Source of the DNA: Reyranella sp.
Lineage (GTDB): Bacteria; Pseudomonadota; Alphaproteobacteria; Reyranellales; Reyranellaceae
Assembly: GCF_004297405.1 (NCBI RefSeq)
Contig: NZ_SCVC01000021.1
Coordinates: 124,001 to 188,000, forward strand
Direction of reading: 5' to 3'
DNA: 64,000 nt
Below the pieces are notes generated by a model. The model saw only the letters and a list, made by a program, of their open reading frames with translations, had not been told where the DNA came from and made no database searches. Position 1 is the first letter of the stretch; each line of letters opens with the position of its first letter. Shown here piece after piece: positions 26,030 to 35,185 of the stretch. A program made the position numbers and the translations under genes.

Positions 26030-27091
26030 TCAGGTGCGTTCGAACGATACACTCTTGATGACAGCGAAGACCGGCCGGCCCGGTGTCAGCGCCAGTCGCT
26101 CGACTGACTTGATCGTGAGCCGCGCCATCAGCAGGGCGCCGTTGCAGTCGAGCCGCACATCGGCCTGCGCACCGGAAATGGGTGTCACGCTAGCGACACG
26201 ACCGCCGAGTACGTTGAGGGCGCTGATATCTTCGGGCGGCCGCAGACTCAGCATCACGTCACGTGCGCGAATATAAGCACGCACATGTGCGCCAGTCGGT
26301 GCGCCGAGCCGCGGCACCTGTAACTCGCCGGCGGCAGTGGTCAGTACGGAAAGCTCGAAGGCCTCGTCGTGGCGGCTGACTGTTGCGTCCAGGACCGAGC
26401 CGCCGTCGTTGGCATCTGCCAATGGTAGTGTGTCGAGCACGGGACCGACCGCAGTCACCTTGCCCTCGGCCATGATCACGACCGTCGTGGCAAGCCGCGC
26501 GACTTCGGCCACGGAGTGGCTGACGTAGAGGATCGGCACGCCGGCTTCGTCACGTAGCCGCTCGATATAGGGAAGGATTTCCGCCCGGCGCGCCTCGTCG
26601 AGCGAGGCCAGCGGTTCATCCATCAGCACCAGCAGCGGCCGCGCAAGCAAGGCGCGACCGATGGCGACGCGCTGCTTCTCACCACCCGAGAGCGAATCGG
26701 GTTGGCGGTCGAGCAGATGACCGATGCCCAGGAGATCGACGACGGCGCCGAGATCGGCCACCGCGCCACCGTTGCCGCGCGCAAACCAGCGTCCGTAGAG
26801 GAGATTATGGCGAACGCTGAGATGCGGAAAGAGCCGGCTGTCCTGGAAGACATAGCCGATACGCCGGCGATGGGCGGGGACGAATACCCGGCGCTCGGTA
26901 TCGACCAGCACCTGGCCATCGACGATGACTTTGCCGCGGGTCGGCCGGATGAGGCCGCCCACGATATCGACGATGCTGGTCTTGCCCGAACCCGAGCGGC
27001 CGAACAGCGCCGTCAGACCGGGTGCCGCGGTAAAGCGCGCCCGGAGCTGGAAACTGCCGCGCGCATGTTCGACATCGACCTCCAGGCTCAT
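26030..27091 (-). CDS. modC: Molybdate ABC transporter ATPase ModC
   Basis: This 353-residue ATPase drives molybdate import. The nucleotide-binding domain (about 1-235) holds Walker A GRSGSGKT, the Q-loop FQDSRLFPHLSV, signature LSGGEKQR and Walker B LLVLMDEPLA. A C-terminal Mop (molybdate-binding TOBE) domain spans about 290-350. The start overlaps the modB stop (ATGA), showing coupled translation. The short RxHLLYGRW segment is as in E. coli ModC. No modA gene is next to it. Confidence 0.93.
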   Translation of the reverse strand: MSLEVDVEHARGSFQLRARFTAAPGLTALFGRSGSGKTSIVDIVGGLIRPTRGKVIVDGQVLVDTERRVFVPAHRRRIGYVFQDSRLFPHLSVRHNLLYGRWFARGNGGAVADLGAVVDLLGIGHLLDRQPDSLSGGEKQRVAIGRALLARPLLVLMDEPLASLDEARRAEILPYIERLRDEAGVPILYVSHSVAEVARLATTVVIMAEGKVTAVGPVLDTLPLADANDGGSVLDATVSRHDEAFELSVLTTAAGELQVPRLGAPTGAHVRAYIRARDVMLSLRPPEDISALNVLGGRVASVTPISGAQADVRLDCNGALLMARLTIKSVERLALTPGRPVFAVIKSVSFERT

Positions 27092-27774
27092 GCGGTTTGC
27101 CGCCGTGAACCGATACGACGTGCCAGCAACTCCGAACCGAGCAGGGCCACCATGGAGATCGCGATCGATACCAGGGTGAGCCGCATCGCCGCCGCATCGC
27201 CACCCGGCACCTGGGTCAAGGTGTAGATCAGCGACGGCAAGGTCTGCGTTTCACCGGGAATGTTCGACACGAAGGTGATGGTCGCGCCGAACTCACCCAT
27301 CGATTTGGCGAAGCCCAGGATGGCGCCGGCGATGATGCCCGGCAGGCAGAGCGGCAGAGTAACAGTGGCGAACACCCAGAGCGGATTGGCCCCCAGCGTA
27401 CCGGCGGCAGCTTCAAGCCGGCGATCGACCGCCTCGATGGAGAGCCGGATCGCGCGCACCATCAGCGGAAAGCCCATGATGGCGCAAGCCAGCGCCGCGC
27501 CAGTCCAGCGGAAGGAAAAGACGATGCCGAATTCATCGGCGAGGAAAGACCCGATGAAGCCTCGTCGTCCGAAGGAGAGCAGCAGAAGGTAGCCGGTCAC
27601 GACCGGCGGCAGGATCAGCGGCAGGTGAACCAGCGTGTCGAGCACGCTCTTGCCCCAGAACTTGCCCCGCGCCAACAGCCAGGCGATGGCGATGCCAAAG
27701 GGCAGGCTGGCCAGCGTCGCCGTCGTGGCGACTAGCAGGCTGAGCCGCACCGCCGTCCATTCTTCCGCAGTCAT
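27088..27774 (-). CDS. modB: Molybdate ABC transporter permease ModB
   Basis: The 228-residue inner-membrane permease has five helices and the EAA-type coupling loop (AAGTLGANPLWVFATVTLPLCLPGI). LPLILPPVVTGYLLL and KSMGEFGATITFVSNIPGETQTLP are characteristic ModB segments. It begins MTAEEWTAVRLSL, as usual for the family. It sits 12 bases after the MsrQ-like gene and overlaps modC. The periplasmic ModA that should deliver molybdate is not in the window. Confidence 0.94.
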   Translation of the reverse strand: MTAEEWTAVRLSLLVATTATLASLPFGIAIAWLLARGKFWGKSVLDTLVHLPLILPPVVTGYLLLLSFGRRGFIGSFLADEFGIVFSFRWTGAALACAIMGFPLMVRAIRLSIEAVDRRLEAAAGTLGANPLWVFATVTLPLCLPGIIAGAILGFAKSMGEFGATITFVSNIPGETQTLPSLIYTLTQVPGGDAAAMRLTLVSIAISMVALLGSELLARRIGSRRQTA

Positions 27775-27786
27775 ATCCTCTTCCGG

Positions 27787-28644
27787 TCAGGAAGTCGGTA
27801 TAGTCCGTCGGATATAGCGCTCCGTCCAGAGCCTGTTCGCGGCTGCGATGCCGCGCCGGAGCGCGACCAGCACGATCACCAGCAGCGAAACGGCCAGCAC
27901 CTTGTGGGCCGGACGCGGCACCAGATCGAGGTCGATGTTGGCCATCAGCACGCGCGCCGGGTCGATCTTGTTCACGAGCCCGTACCAGGTGGCTTCGACC
28001 ACGACGGTGCTGAGGGTCGCGGCGGCGGCGAGCAGGAAGAGGCCCGCGAAGCTGGTGCGCAGTTTCACTGGCAGGACACGCCACAGCATCAACCAGAAGA
28101 ACAGGCCCGCGGCAAAGGCCGCTTCGCCGATCTTGACCTTGGACTGGATGAAGAAGTGAACCAGCGCCACGGCGACAGCCGGATAGACCAGCCAGTGCAG
28201 GCGTTTCCAGTTGCGCTTCAGCCGGCGCTGCCAGCCGTTGGTAGACGTCACGGCGAGCGCCATCAAAGCCAGCAAGGCTACGAAGCCGATCGTGAGATAG
28301 AAGCGCTTCACGATTTCGGTAGCGACGACGATCAGGTTCCATTTCTGGTCGAGCACGTAGATCAGCAGATGCGCCAGCGCATAGAGCGCGGCCGCGACAC
28401 CGATCCGCCGTCGGATATGGATGAGCGGCATCCAGTCGAACAGGGCGCGGGCCGGGGTCATAGCCAGCGACACGAGAAGAAGCACGACGGCCCAGTCGCC
28501 CGTGGCATGCGTGGCGAGCGTCACCGGCCGCGGATCGAGAGCGCCGATGAACCAGCGCCAGACGAGTTCCACCGCCGGCACGCAGAGTGCGACCAATGTC
28601 GCGAGCCGCAGCCAGAAGATGGTTTGTTGCGTGGACAGTCCCAT
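27787..28644 (-). CDS. MsrQ-like / ferric-reductase-type haem membrane protein
   Basis: The 285-residue protein has about seven membrane helices with the ferric reductase-like fold of MsrQ (YedZ), the haem b subunit that feeds electrons to the molybdenum enzyme MsrP. Likely haem histidines are in YALAHLLIYV, KRLHWLVYPAVAVALVHFF and the early helix ATHATGDWAV. It is longer than E. coli MsrQ (211 residues), with extra C-terminal helices. The ATG at 28644 was chosen over a TTG at 28680. It lies directly upstream of modB; no msrP gene is nearby. Confidence 0.8.
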   Translation of the reverse strand: MGLSTQQTIFWLRLATLVALCVPAVELVWRWFIGALDPRPVTLATHATGDWAVVLLLVSLAMTPARALFDWMPLIHIRRRIGVAAALYALAHLLIYVLDQKWNLIVVATEIVKRFYLTIGFVALLALMALAVTSTNGWQRRLKRNWKRLHWLVYPAVAVALVHFFIQSKVKIGEAAFAAGLFFWLMLWRVLPVKLRTSFAGLFLLAAAATLSTVVVEATWYGLVNKIDPARVLMANIDLDLVPRPAHKVLAVSLLVIVLVALRRGIAAANRLWTERYIRRTIPTS

Positions 28645-28698
28645 GGGCACGGGCCGGACCCTAAGCGATCTCGCGATCAACGAGGGGTCAAAGAAATG

Positions 28699-29376
28699 TC
28701 ATCGCTGGTTGCCGAACAGCAGCCGATAGGTGCCGACGGTCGGCGCGGTCTCGACACCAAAGGGCCGCAGTTTGGTCGTCGTGAACATCAGGCGTGCGGC
28801 TGCGCTGACGGCCGGAACATCCGCGCCCTCCAGCAGCACCGCCCATTCGGCCTCCTCGGCCCTGGGATGGTCCATACTTTTGTCGTGCAGCGGTGCATGC
28901 GCGACTTCGAGATCGTTCTCGCCGGCGCTGGCGCCCAGCATGCCGGGCCGCTGTATGACCTTGGGCAAGGCGGTGGTGGTCAGCCACTCGACCAGCGCCT
29001 TGCGCCGTCGCGGATCGGGCACGAAACGCACGCACGCGATGGCGCCACCAACGCCGTGCGTCTGGTCGACGAGGATGCGCAGGGTCAGGCGCTGGAAGTG
29101 GGTAAAGCGGGCCATGACGGCCTGGCTCCACGGCGTCTGGTTGGCCAGCAGCTTCAGATAGTCCGGCGTCGCGAGATCGGCGACGCTGTCGCATTCGTAG
29201 GTCGCGAGATACTTCGGCGTTGCGCGCACGGCGACATACCGGCGGGCGCGATGGAAGCCCGGCAGGTTCACGCGCTCGTCGATATGCTCGCGGTTGTACC
29301 ACTCGTTGAAATCCCGCTCGTCGCGCGCTGACACCTGCGTCAGCGTAATCAGCATTCCCTTGCCGTAGAGGGGCAT
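28699..29376 (-). CDS. Dimeric alpha-beta barrel (EthD-like) hypothetical protein
   Basis: The 225-residue protein has no signal peptide. Its N-terminal segment (QVSARDERDFNEWYNREHI and LPGFHRARRYVAV) is the pattern of small ferredoxin-like dimeric barrels, and a second similar unit seems to follow from about residue 105. I cannot name a function; relatives are often found near catabolic genes. It is on the same strand as the MsrQ-modBC unit, 54 bases upstream, and may share a transcript. Confidence 0.6.
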   Translation of the reverse strand: MPLYGKGMLITLTQVSARDERDFNEWYNREHIDERVNLPGFHRARRYVAVRATPKYLATYECDSVADLATPDYLKLLANQTPWSQAVMARFTHFQRLTLRILVDQTHGVGGAIACVRFVPDPRRRKALVEWLTTTALPKVIQRPGMLGASAGENDLEVAHAPLHDKSMDHPRAEEAEWAVLLEGADVPAVSAAARLMFTTTKLRPFGVETAPTVGTYRLLFGNQR

Positions 29377-29437
29377 TGTTTCATCCCGCGGTGGTCAACC
29401 TCTAGTCTATGCTGTCGGGCCCGCGGGAGGAAACACC

Positions 29438-30622
29438 ATGAAAATTGCCAAGATCGAGGATTTGCACTGCGACGCCGGCTGGCGCGACTTCTCCTTTCTC
29501 AAGATCACCACGGATGACGGGCTGGTCGGCTGGTCCGAATACAATGAAGGCTACGGCAGCGCCGGCCTGACGGCGGTGATCCGCCGCATGGCCGAGGGCC
29601 TGATCGGTCAGGATCCGCGCCCCATCGAACGCATCATGACGACGATCTATGCCATCACGCGTCAGGCGCCGGGCGGCATGAACCAGCAGGCGATGGCTGC
29701 CATCGAAAACGCGCTGCTCGACGTCAAGGCCAAGGCGCTGGGCATCCCGGTCTACGCACTCTTCGGCGGGCCGGTGCGCGACCGCCTGCCGCTCTACTGG
29801 TCGCACTGCGGCAGCTATCGCTTCCGCAATGCCGAAGTCATGGGCGTCGAGCCCGTGCGCTCACTCGACGATCTGGTGAAGCTCGGCAAGCATGTGAAGG
29901 AGCGCGGCTTCAAGGCGCTCAAGACCAACATTTTCCGCTTCGATCTCACGCCGGCAAACATGTACCAGCCCGGTTTCGGCAGGAGCCCGGGTGGACCGGA
30001 GTTGAATGCCGATGGCGCCGTGATCGCCGCCATCTGCGACGGACTCGCGGCCTTCCGCCAGGGCGCGGGCCACGACATGGGCATCCTTCTCGACACCAAT
30101 TTCAACTTCAAGACCGAGGGCTACATCAAGGTCGCGCGCGCCTGCGAGCACTTCAATCTCTTCTGGCTGGAGATCGATTCCTACGACCCGGAGGGGCTGC
30201 GTTTGATCCGCGACCGCGCGTCGATGCCGATCGCCTCCTGCGAATCCCTGTTCGGCCGGCGCCAGTTCCGTCCCTATTTCGAGAACCGCTCCATCGACGT
30301 CTCCATCATCGACGTGCCGTGGAACGGCCTTGCAGAGTCGCTGAAGATCGCCGCCATGGCCGAGGCCTACGAGATCAACTGCGCGCCGCACAATTTCTAC
30401 GGCCACATGTCGACCCTGATGAGCGCGCACCTCTGCGCCGCGATGCCGAACTTCCGTATCATGGAAATAGATATCGACGACGTGCCCTGGAAGGACGATC
30501 TGGTCACTCATCCGCCGGTCATCCAGAATGGTGAGCTGATCGTACCGACCCGGCCTGGCTGGGGCGCCGACATCAACGAGGAGGCGGTGAAGGCTCATCC
30601 GCCCAAGAATCCGCATCCCTGA
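29438..30622 (+). CDS. Enolase superfamily (mandelate racemase / muconate lactonizing) enzyme
   Basis: The 394-residue enzyme abstracts a proton alpha to a carboxylate, probably as an acid-sugar dehydratase or racemase. The N-terminal capping domain spans about 1-125 and the barrel about 135-385. The metal ligands appear as Asp in LLDTNFNF, Glu in WLEIDSYD and Glu in ASCESLFG. A barrel lysine is in GFKALKTN, and a candidate catalytic His is in NCAPHNFYG. The start follows GGGAGGAA. The NIPSNAP gene begins 9 bases after its stop. Confidence 0.88.
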   Translation: MKIAKIEDLHCDAGWRDFSFLKITTDDGLVGWSEYNEGYGSAGLTAVIRRMAEGLIGQDPRPIERIMTTIYAITRQAPGGMNQQAMAAIENALLDVKAKALGIPVYALFGGPVRDRLPLYWSHCGSYRFRNAEVMGVEPVRSLDDLVKLGKHVKERGFKALKTNIFRFDLTPANMYQPGFGRSPGGPELNADGAVIAAICDGLAAFRQGAGHDMGILLDTNFNFKTEGYIKVARACEHFNLFWLEIDSYDPEGLRLIRDRASMPIASCESLFGRRQFRPYFENRSIDVSIIDVPWNGLAESLKIAAMAEAYEINCAPHNFYGHMSTLMSAHLCAAMPNFRIMEIDIDDVPWKDDLVTHPPVIQNGELIVPTRPGWGADINEEAVKAHPPKNPHP

Positions 30623-30631
30623 GAGGAACGA

Positions 30632-31270
30632 ATGGTCTACGAATTTCGCTGCTACACGCTGAAGCCCGGCAAGATGCCGGAGTATCTCAAGGCCGCCGAG
30701 ACGATCGGCCGGCCGGCCCGTGGCCAGAACTTCGGCGAGAATCACGGCTACTGGACAGCCGAGTTCGGCGCCCTGAACCAGATCTGGCATCTGTGGAAGT
30801 ACGAAAGCCTCGACGAGCGCACGCGCCTGCGCGGCGAACTCGCCAAGCACAAGCCGTGGACCGAGGGCTATGTGCCGGTGATCCGGCCGCTGATCGAGCG
30901 GCAGGACCTGCGCATCATGAATGCCGTCGTCGACATCAAGCCCAGCGACGGCACGACCGGCAACGTCTACGAACTGCGCATCTACCGCACGCAGATGGGT
31001 GGCGCTCAGGCCTATGGCAAAGACTTCAAGGAGGTCCAGGAGGCGCGTGAGAAGTATTCGCCGATCTGGGGTGCCTGGACCGGCGAGGTTCCCGAGCCCA
31101 ACGAGTGGATCCATCTCTGGCGCTACAAGAACCTGCAGGAGCGTTTCGAGGCGCGTGCGGCAGCGATGAAGGACCCCGCGTGGCAGGCCTATCTCGCCAA
31201 GGGGCCGGCGAAGCTTGCGGCGATGCACTCGACTCTGCTGCTGCCGACGAACTATTCGCCGCTGAAGTAG
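30632..31270 (+). CDS. NIPSNAP family protein, two repeats
   Basis: This 212-residue cytosolic protein is built from two ferredoxin-like NIPSNAP domains, about 1-100 and 108-210. Each starts with YE(F/L)R.Y and ends with a hydrophobic helix pair (IWHLWKYESLDER and IHLWRYKNLQERFE). The family's biochemical role is not settled. Its position between an enolase-superfamily enzyme and a molybdopterin enzyme suggests a part in the same catabolic unit. Confidence 0.88.
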   Translation: MVYEFRCYTLKPGKMPEYLKAAETIGRPARGQNFGENHGYWTAEFGALNQIWHLWKYESLDERTRLRGELAKHKPWTEGYVPVIRPLIERQDLRIMNAVVDIKPSDGTTGNVYELRIYRTQMGGAQAYGKDFKEVQEAREKYSPIWGAWTGEVPEPNEWIHLWRYKNLQERFEARAAAMKDPAWQAYLAKGPAKLAAMHSTLLLPTNYSPLK

Positions 31271-31301
31271 GCGTCGAAGTACAAGCGTTGAGGACAGGTT
31301 G

Positions 31302-33641
31302 ATGGATTCTTTCGACGACACCGGCCTTGCGTTCATGAAGTTCGGGGTCGGTCAGTCGGTGGCGCGCACCGAGGACCCGATCCTTCTGCGGGGCGAGGGG
31401 CGCTACACCGACGACATCAACCTGGCCGGCCAGGCCTATGCGGTCATGGTACGCAGCCGCATTGCACACGGTCACCTGAAGGGGATCGACACAACGGCAG
31501 CGCTCGCCATGCCGGGCGTGCTGGCGATCCTGACCAGCGACGATCTCGACGCAGCGGGCTTCAACCCGCTGAAGTGCCCGATGAACATCCCGCAGCGCGA
31601 CGGCTCACCGATGAAGACACCGGTGCGGCCGTCGCTTGCCAAAGGCAAGGTGCGCTTCGTCGGCGAGGCCGTAGCCTGTGTCGTGGCCGAGACGGCGCTG
31701 CAGGCCAAGGATGCCGCCGAAGCGGTCGAGCTCGATATCGACGAACTGCCGGCGGTCACCACGCCTGCCGCGGCCTTGGCTGAAGGCGCGCCGCAAATTC
31801 ACGACGATGCACCGGGCAACCTGGTGCTCGACTTCCACTACGGCAATGCCGAAGCGGTGGCGAGGGCCTTTGCCGAAGCAGCTCATGTGACCCGGCTGGA
31901 GATCGAATCCAATCGCGTCGTCGTCAATGCGATGGAACCGCGTTCGGCGATCGGTTCCTGGGATGCCGTCAATGAGCGCTGGGTGCTGAATGTCGGCTGC
32001 CAGGGCGTGTTCGGCCTGCGCGGCGGTCTTGCCGGTGTGCTGAATGTGAAGCCCGACCGGATTCATGTGCTGACCGGCAATGTCGGTGGTTCGTTCGGCA
32101 TGAAGGCGCCGCCCTATCCAGAGTATGCGCCGCTGTTGCTGGCGGCCAGGAAGCTCGGCCGGCCGGTGAAGTGGACCGACGAGCGTTCGGAGAGCTTCCT
32201 CTCCGACCATCATGGCCGCGATCACCAGCGCATCGCCGAACTGGCCCTGGACAAGGAGGGCCACTTCCTCGCCGTCCGGCTCTCCGGTACCGGCAATGCC
32301 GGCGCCTATATCTATCCGCCGATGCCGGCCACGACCAACGCCGTGAAGAACGTCATCGACGTCTACAAGACGCCGGCGATGGAAGTGAATTCCAAGGTCG
32401 CCTTCACCAACACGACGCCGATTGCGGCCTATCGCGGCGCCGGTCGCCCCGAGGGCAACTACTACATGGAGCGCCTGATCGACACGGCGGCGCGCGAGAT
32501 GGGGATCGATCGGGTCGAACTGCGCCGGCGCAATCACATCGCGCCCGAGGCGATGCCCTACAAGGCGCCGTCCGGCATGGCCTATGATTCGGGCGAGTTC
32601 ACCGCCGTTCTCGACAAGGCGCTGCAAGCCTCCGACTGGGATGGCTTCGAGGCACGCAAGGCCGAGAGCAAGGCGCGTGGCAAGCTGCGTGGCCGCGGGA
32701 TCGGCAGCTACCTGGAAGTGACGGCGCCCGCCGGCAAGGAATATGGCGGCATCCGCTTCGAGGAAGACGGTACCGTCACCATGCTGAGCGGTACGCTCGA
32801 TTACGGTCAGGGCCATGCCTCGCCCTTCGCCCAGGTGCTGACCGAAAAGCTCGGCATCCCCTTCGATCGCTTCCGCCTGTTGCAAGGCGATAGTGATCAG
32901 CTCCTGGCAGGTGGCGGCACGGGTGGGTCGCGTTCGGCGATCGTCGGCAGCGAGGCTTTTCTCGAAGCCGGTGCCAAGGTGATCGAGCAGGGCAAGGCGA
33001 TCGCCGCCCATGTGCTGGAAGCAGCGACCGTCGATATCGAGTTCGACCGCGGCCGCTTCCGGATTGCCGGTACCGACCGCAGCATCGGCCTGCTCGATCT
33101 CGCGTCGAAGCTGCGCGATGAGATGACCCTGCCCGAGGACGTGCCTCAAACCCTCGACGTGCGTCACATCTCTGATACGCCGCCTTCGGCGTTCCCGAAC
33201 GGCTGCCATGTTGCCGAGGTCGAGGTTGATCCCGATACTGGCCAGATCGATGTCGTGCGTTACTTCATGGTCAACGACTTCGGCACGCTCATCAATCCGA
33301 TGCTGGTCGAAGGTCAGGCGCATGGTGGTGTCGTGCAGGGCATCGGCCAGGCGATCTTCGAGCGCACGGTCTATGACGAGCAGGGCCAGCCCGTCGCCGG
33401 CACCTACATGGATTACGCCTTGCCGCGGGCCTCGGATGCACCGTCCTTCTCCATCTCCAGCCACCCCGTGCCCTGCAAGACCAACTCGCTGGGCGTGAAA
33501 GGCTGCGGCGAGGCGGGCTGTGCCGGCGCCCTGCCATCGGTGATGAACGCGGTCGTCGATGCGCTCTCGGAGGCGGGCATCACCCATATCGACATGCCGG
33601 TGACGCCGGAAAAGGTCTGGCGCGCGCTGAACGGCAGGTGA
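31302..33641 (+). CDS. Molybdopterin-binding subunit of the xanthine dehydrogenase family (form II CoxL-like)
   Basis: The 779-residue protein matches the large molybdenum-cofactor subunit of aldehyde/xanthine oxidases. It has the N-terminal a/b hammerhead domain (about 10-140), the NVGGSFGMK motif, and the AYRGAGRPEGNYYMER loop, which lacks the active-site Cys of true CO dehydrogenase. It also has the GQGHASPFAQV segment and the catalytic glutamate Glu737 in GCGEAGCAGA. The [2Fe-2S] and FAD subunits are not adjacent. ATG at 31302 follows GAGGACAG and is preferred to TTG at 31299. The substrate is unknown. Confidence 0.92.
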   Translation: MDSFDDTGLAFMKFGVGQSVARTEDPILLRGEGRYTDDINLAGQAYAVMVRSRIAHGHLKGIDTTAALAMPGVLAILTSDDLDAAGFNPLKCPMNIPQRDGSPMKTPVRPSLAKGKVRFVGEAVACVVAETALQAKDAAEAVELDIDELPAVTTPAAALAEGAPQIHDDAPGNLVLDFHYGNAEAVARAFAEAAHVTRLEIESNRVVVNAMEPRSAIGSWDAVNERWVLNVGCQGVFGLRGGLAGVLNVKPDRIHVLTGNVGGSFGMKAPPYPEYAPLLLAARKLGRPVKWTDERSESFLSDHHGRDHQRIAELALDKEGHFLAVRLSGTGNAGAYIYPPMPATTNAVKNVIDVYKTPAMEVNSKVAFTNTTPIAAYRGAGRPEGNYYMERLIDTAAREMGIDRVELRRRNHIAPEAMPYKAPSGMAYDSGEFTAVLDKALQASDWDGFEARKAESKARGKLRGRGIGSYLEVTAPAGKEYGGIRFEEDGTVTMLSGTLDYGQGHASPFAQVLTEKLGIPFDRFRLLQGDSDQLLAGGGTGGSRSAIVGSEAFLEAGAKVIEQGKAIAAHVLEAATVDIEFDRGRFRIAGTDRSIGLLDLASKLRDEMTLPEDVPQTLDVRHISDTPPSAFPNGCHVAEVEVDPDTGQIDVVRYFMVNDFGTLINPMLVEGQAHGGVVQGIGQAIFERTVYDEQGQPVAGTYMDYALPRASDAPSFSISSHPVPCKTNSLGVKGCGEAGCAGALPSVMNAVVDALSEAGITHIDMPVTPEKVWRALNGR

Positions 33642-33656
33642 TCAGGCGGCGGATGG

Positions 33657-34244
33657 TCAGCCGGGCAGGCTGTGCCCGGCGACCTTGCTCTCGATCTCGA
33701 TGGTCTTGATCACCGCCGGCCGCGCCATCATGCGGGCATAGTGGGCTTCGACCGCTGGCAGAGTGCCGGCTGGCAAGTCGAGAAAACTGCGGACGCGCCA
33801 GTAGAGCCGGAACAGGTGAATGTCGGCGACGGAATAGCGGCTGCCCACGACCCAGTCGCGGCCGCCCAGGCGCTGCTCGACGGTGGTCCAGGTCGCACGG
33901 CAGCGGTCGAGGCCTTGTCCTCGCGCCGGATGGACAGCCGACGCGAGGTAGGACATCCACGAGACCGCCTGCGCCTCGGCCTCGACGTCGCCTGTTGGCA
34001 GCAGCCCAGCCTCAGGATGGCGACGTGCCAGATAGAAGAGGATGCCCGCAACTTCGATCAGCGGCCGTCCGTCGATCACCAGCACCGGCACTCTGCCGGC
34101 CGGATTGACCTTGAGGAAGTCAGGCGTGTGAGTCTGCTTCTCGGCCAGCGACAAGGCGTGCGTTTCGAAGGGAATGCCGATCTCATGCAGGGCGATATGC
34201 GGCGCCATCGAGCTGGAACCGGGAGCAAAATAGAGAGTCAGCAT
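33657..34244 (-). CDS. Glutathione S-transferase family protein
   Basis: The 195-residue protein has an N-terminal thioredoxin-like domain (1-78) and helical C-terminal domain (85-190) as in beta-class GSTs. The start LYFAPGSSSMAPHIALHE carries Ser where beta-class enzymes normally have the active Cys. The cis-proline motif is GRVPVL, and the C-domain has SVADIHLF in place of the usual S-ADI. Its ATG lies inside the last codons of the CobW-like gene (7-base overlap), so it is translationally coupled. Confidence 0.88.
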   Translation of the reverse strand: MLTLYFAPGSSSMAPHIALHEIGIPFETHALSLAEKQTHTPDFLKVNPAGRVPVLVIDGRPLIEVAGILFYLARRHPEAGLLPTGDVEAEAQAVSWMSYLASAVHPARGQGLDRCRATWTTVEQRLGGRDWVVGSRYSVADIHLFRLYWRVRSFLDLPAGTLPAVEAHYARMMARPAVIKTIEIESKVAGHSLPG

Positions 34245-35185
34245 GGGGTCTCCTGTTTCGACGATGTCTTTTGAAGTGCGTCGCTGATTGCGTTGCGATC
34301 GAGGCGGCCGCGTAATCCGATCACGACCAGTTTCGTCGGCGCCGTGCCGGGTGGGGCAGGATCGATGGAGAAGCGTCTTCCGACAACGTGCAGTGCCGCG
34401 ATGCCGCGGCCTGCATTGCGTGTCATGCCCTTCGCCCGCAGCACGCCGGTGCTAGGTGCGGCGAGCAGCCGTCCCAACTGCTGCAGGTCGATGTCCGGCG
34501 ACATGTCGAGTTCCAGCGCGTCGTAGAGCGAAGCCGCGTCGGGAGCTCCCGGCGCTTGCAGCGTGGTGTGGTGGCGCGGCGTCAGCCCGTCGCGCAGGCC
34601 GATCAGCAGTTCCGGAGCGACGCTTGCATAGGTGGTCGGCAGGACGCGCGCATCGGGCGCCTGCTGGGCGAGCCAGGCGATCGTTCGCTCGCGTGCGGCA
34701 TCGTCCACGAGGTCGCAGCGATTGAGGACGATCAGGTCGGCTGCCGTGAGCTGGCGCAGGATCGTGTCGCCGAGATAGGCGTTGTCCGCCTGTGCCTGTA
34801 CCGTCTCGGCGTCAGCCATCACCACGACCGCATCGATTCGATAGGGTTCGAGCAGGGTCACGGCATTCGCCACCATGCCGGGCAGGGCGACACCGCTCGC
34901 CTCCAGGACAACGCGCTCCACATCCGGTCGCTGCGCCGGCAACGTCATCAACCGTTCCATCAGATCGGAGCCGTAGCTGCAGCACACGCAGCCACCGGAA
35001 ATCTCCAGCGTACCGCCATCGGTCGCCACGATCAGGTCGCGGTCGATCGGCGTGGTGCCGAAGTCGTTGACCAGGACAGCGATCCGCCGGCCGGCGGCGG
35101 CGCGCAGAAGATTGTTCACCAACGTGGTCTTGCCGGTGCCGAGATAGCCGCCGACCACCGTCACCGGCAGAACGTTTCCCTTCAT
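34238..35185 (-). CDS. CobW/COG0523 family GTPase metallochaperone
   Basis: The 315-residue protein is a G3E-family GTPase that loads metal into client enzymes. Walker A GYLGTGKTT is at residues 13-21, and the CXCC metal-binding motif (GGCVCC) is at 66-69. The nucleotide-specificity motif reads LNRCDLV, a variant of NKxD. The C-terminal CobW domain spans about 225-310. The start overlaps the stop of the amidohydrolase gene (ATGA), and its end overlaps the GST start. The natural candidate client is the adjacent metal-dependent amidohydrolase. Confidence 0.92.
   Translation of the reverse strand: MKGNVLPVTVVGGYLGTGKTTLVNNLLRAAAGRRIAVLVNDFGTTPIDRDLIVATDGGTLEISGGCVCCSYGSDLMERLMTLPAQRPDVERVVLEASGVALPGMVANAVTLLEPYRIDAVVVMADAETVQAQADNAYLGDTILRQLTAADLIVLNRCDLVDDAARERTIAWLAQQAPDARVLPTTYASVAPELLIGLRDGLTPRHHTTLQAPGAPDAASLYDALELDMSPDIDLQQLGRLLAAPSTGVLRAKGMTRNAGRGIAALHVVGRRFSIDPAPPGTAPTKLVVIGLRGRLDRNAISDALQKTSSKQETPC

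Noticed and set aside
28645-28680. Longer start (TTG) for the MsrQ-like gene
   Set aside because: The added residues are Arg-rich and unlike the family; the ATG at 28644 gives a normal membrane-protein start.
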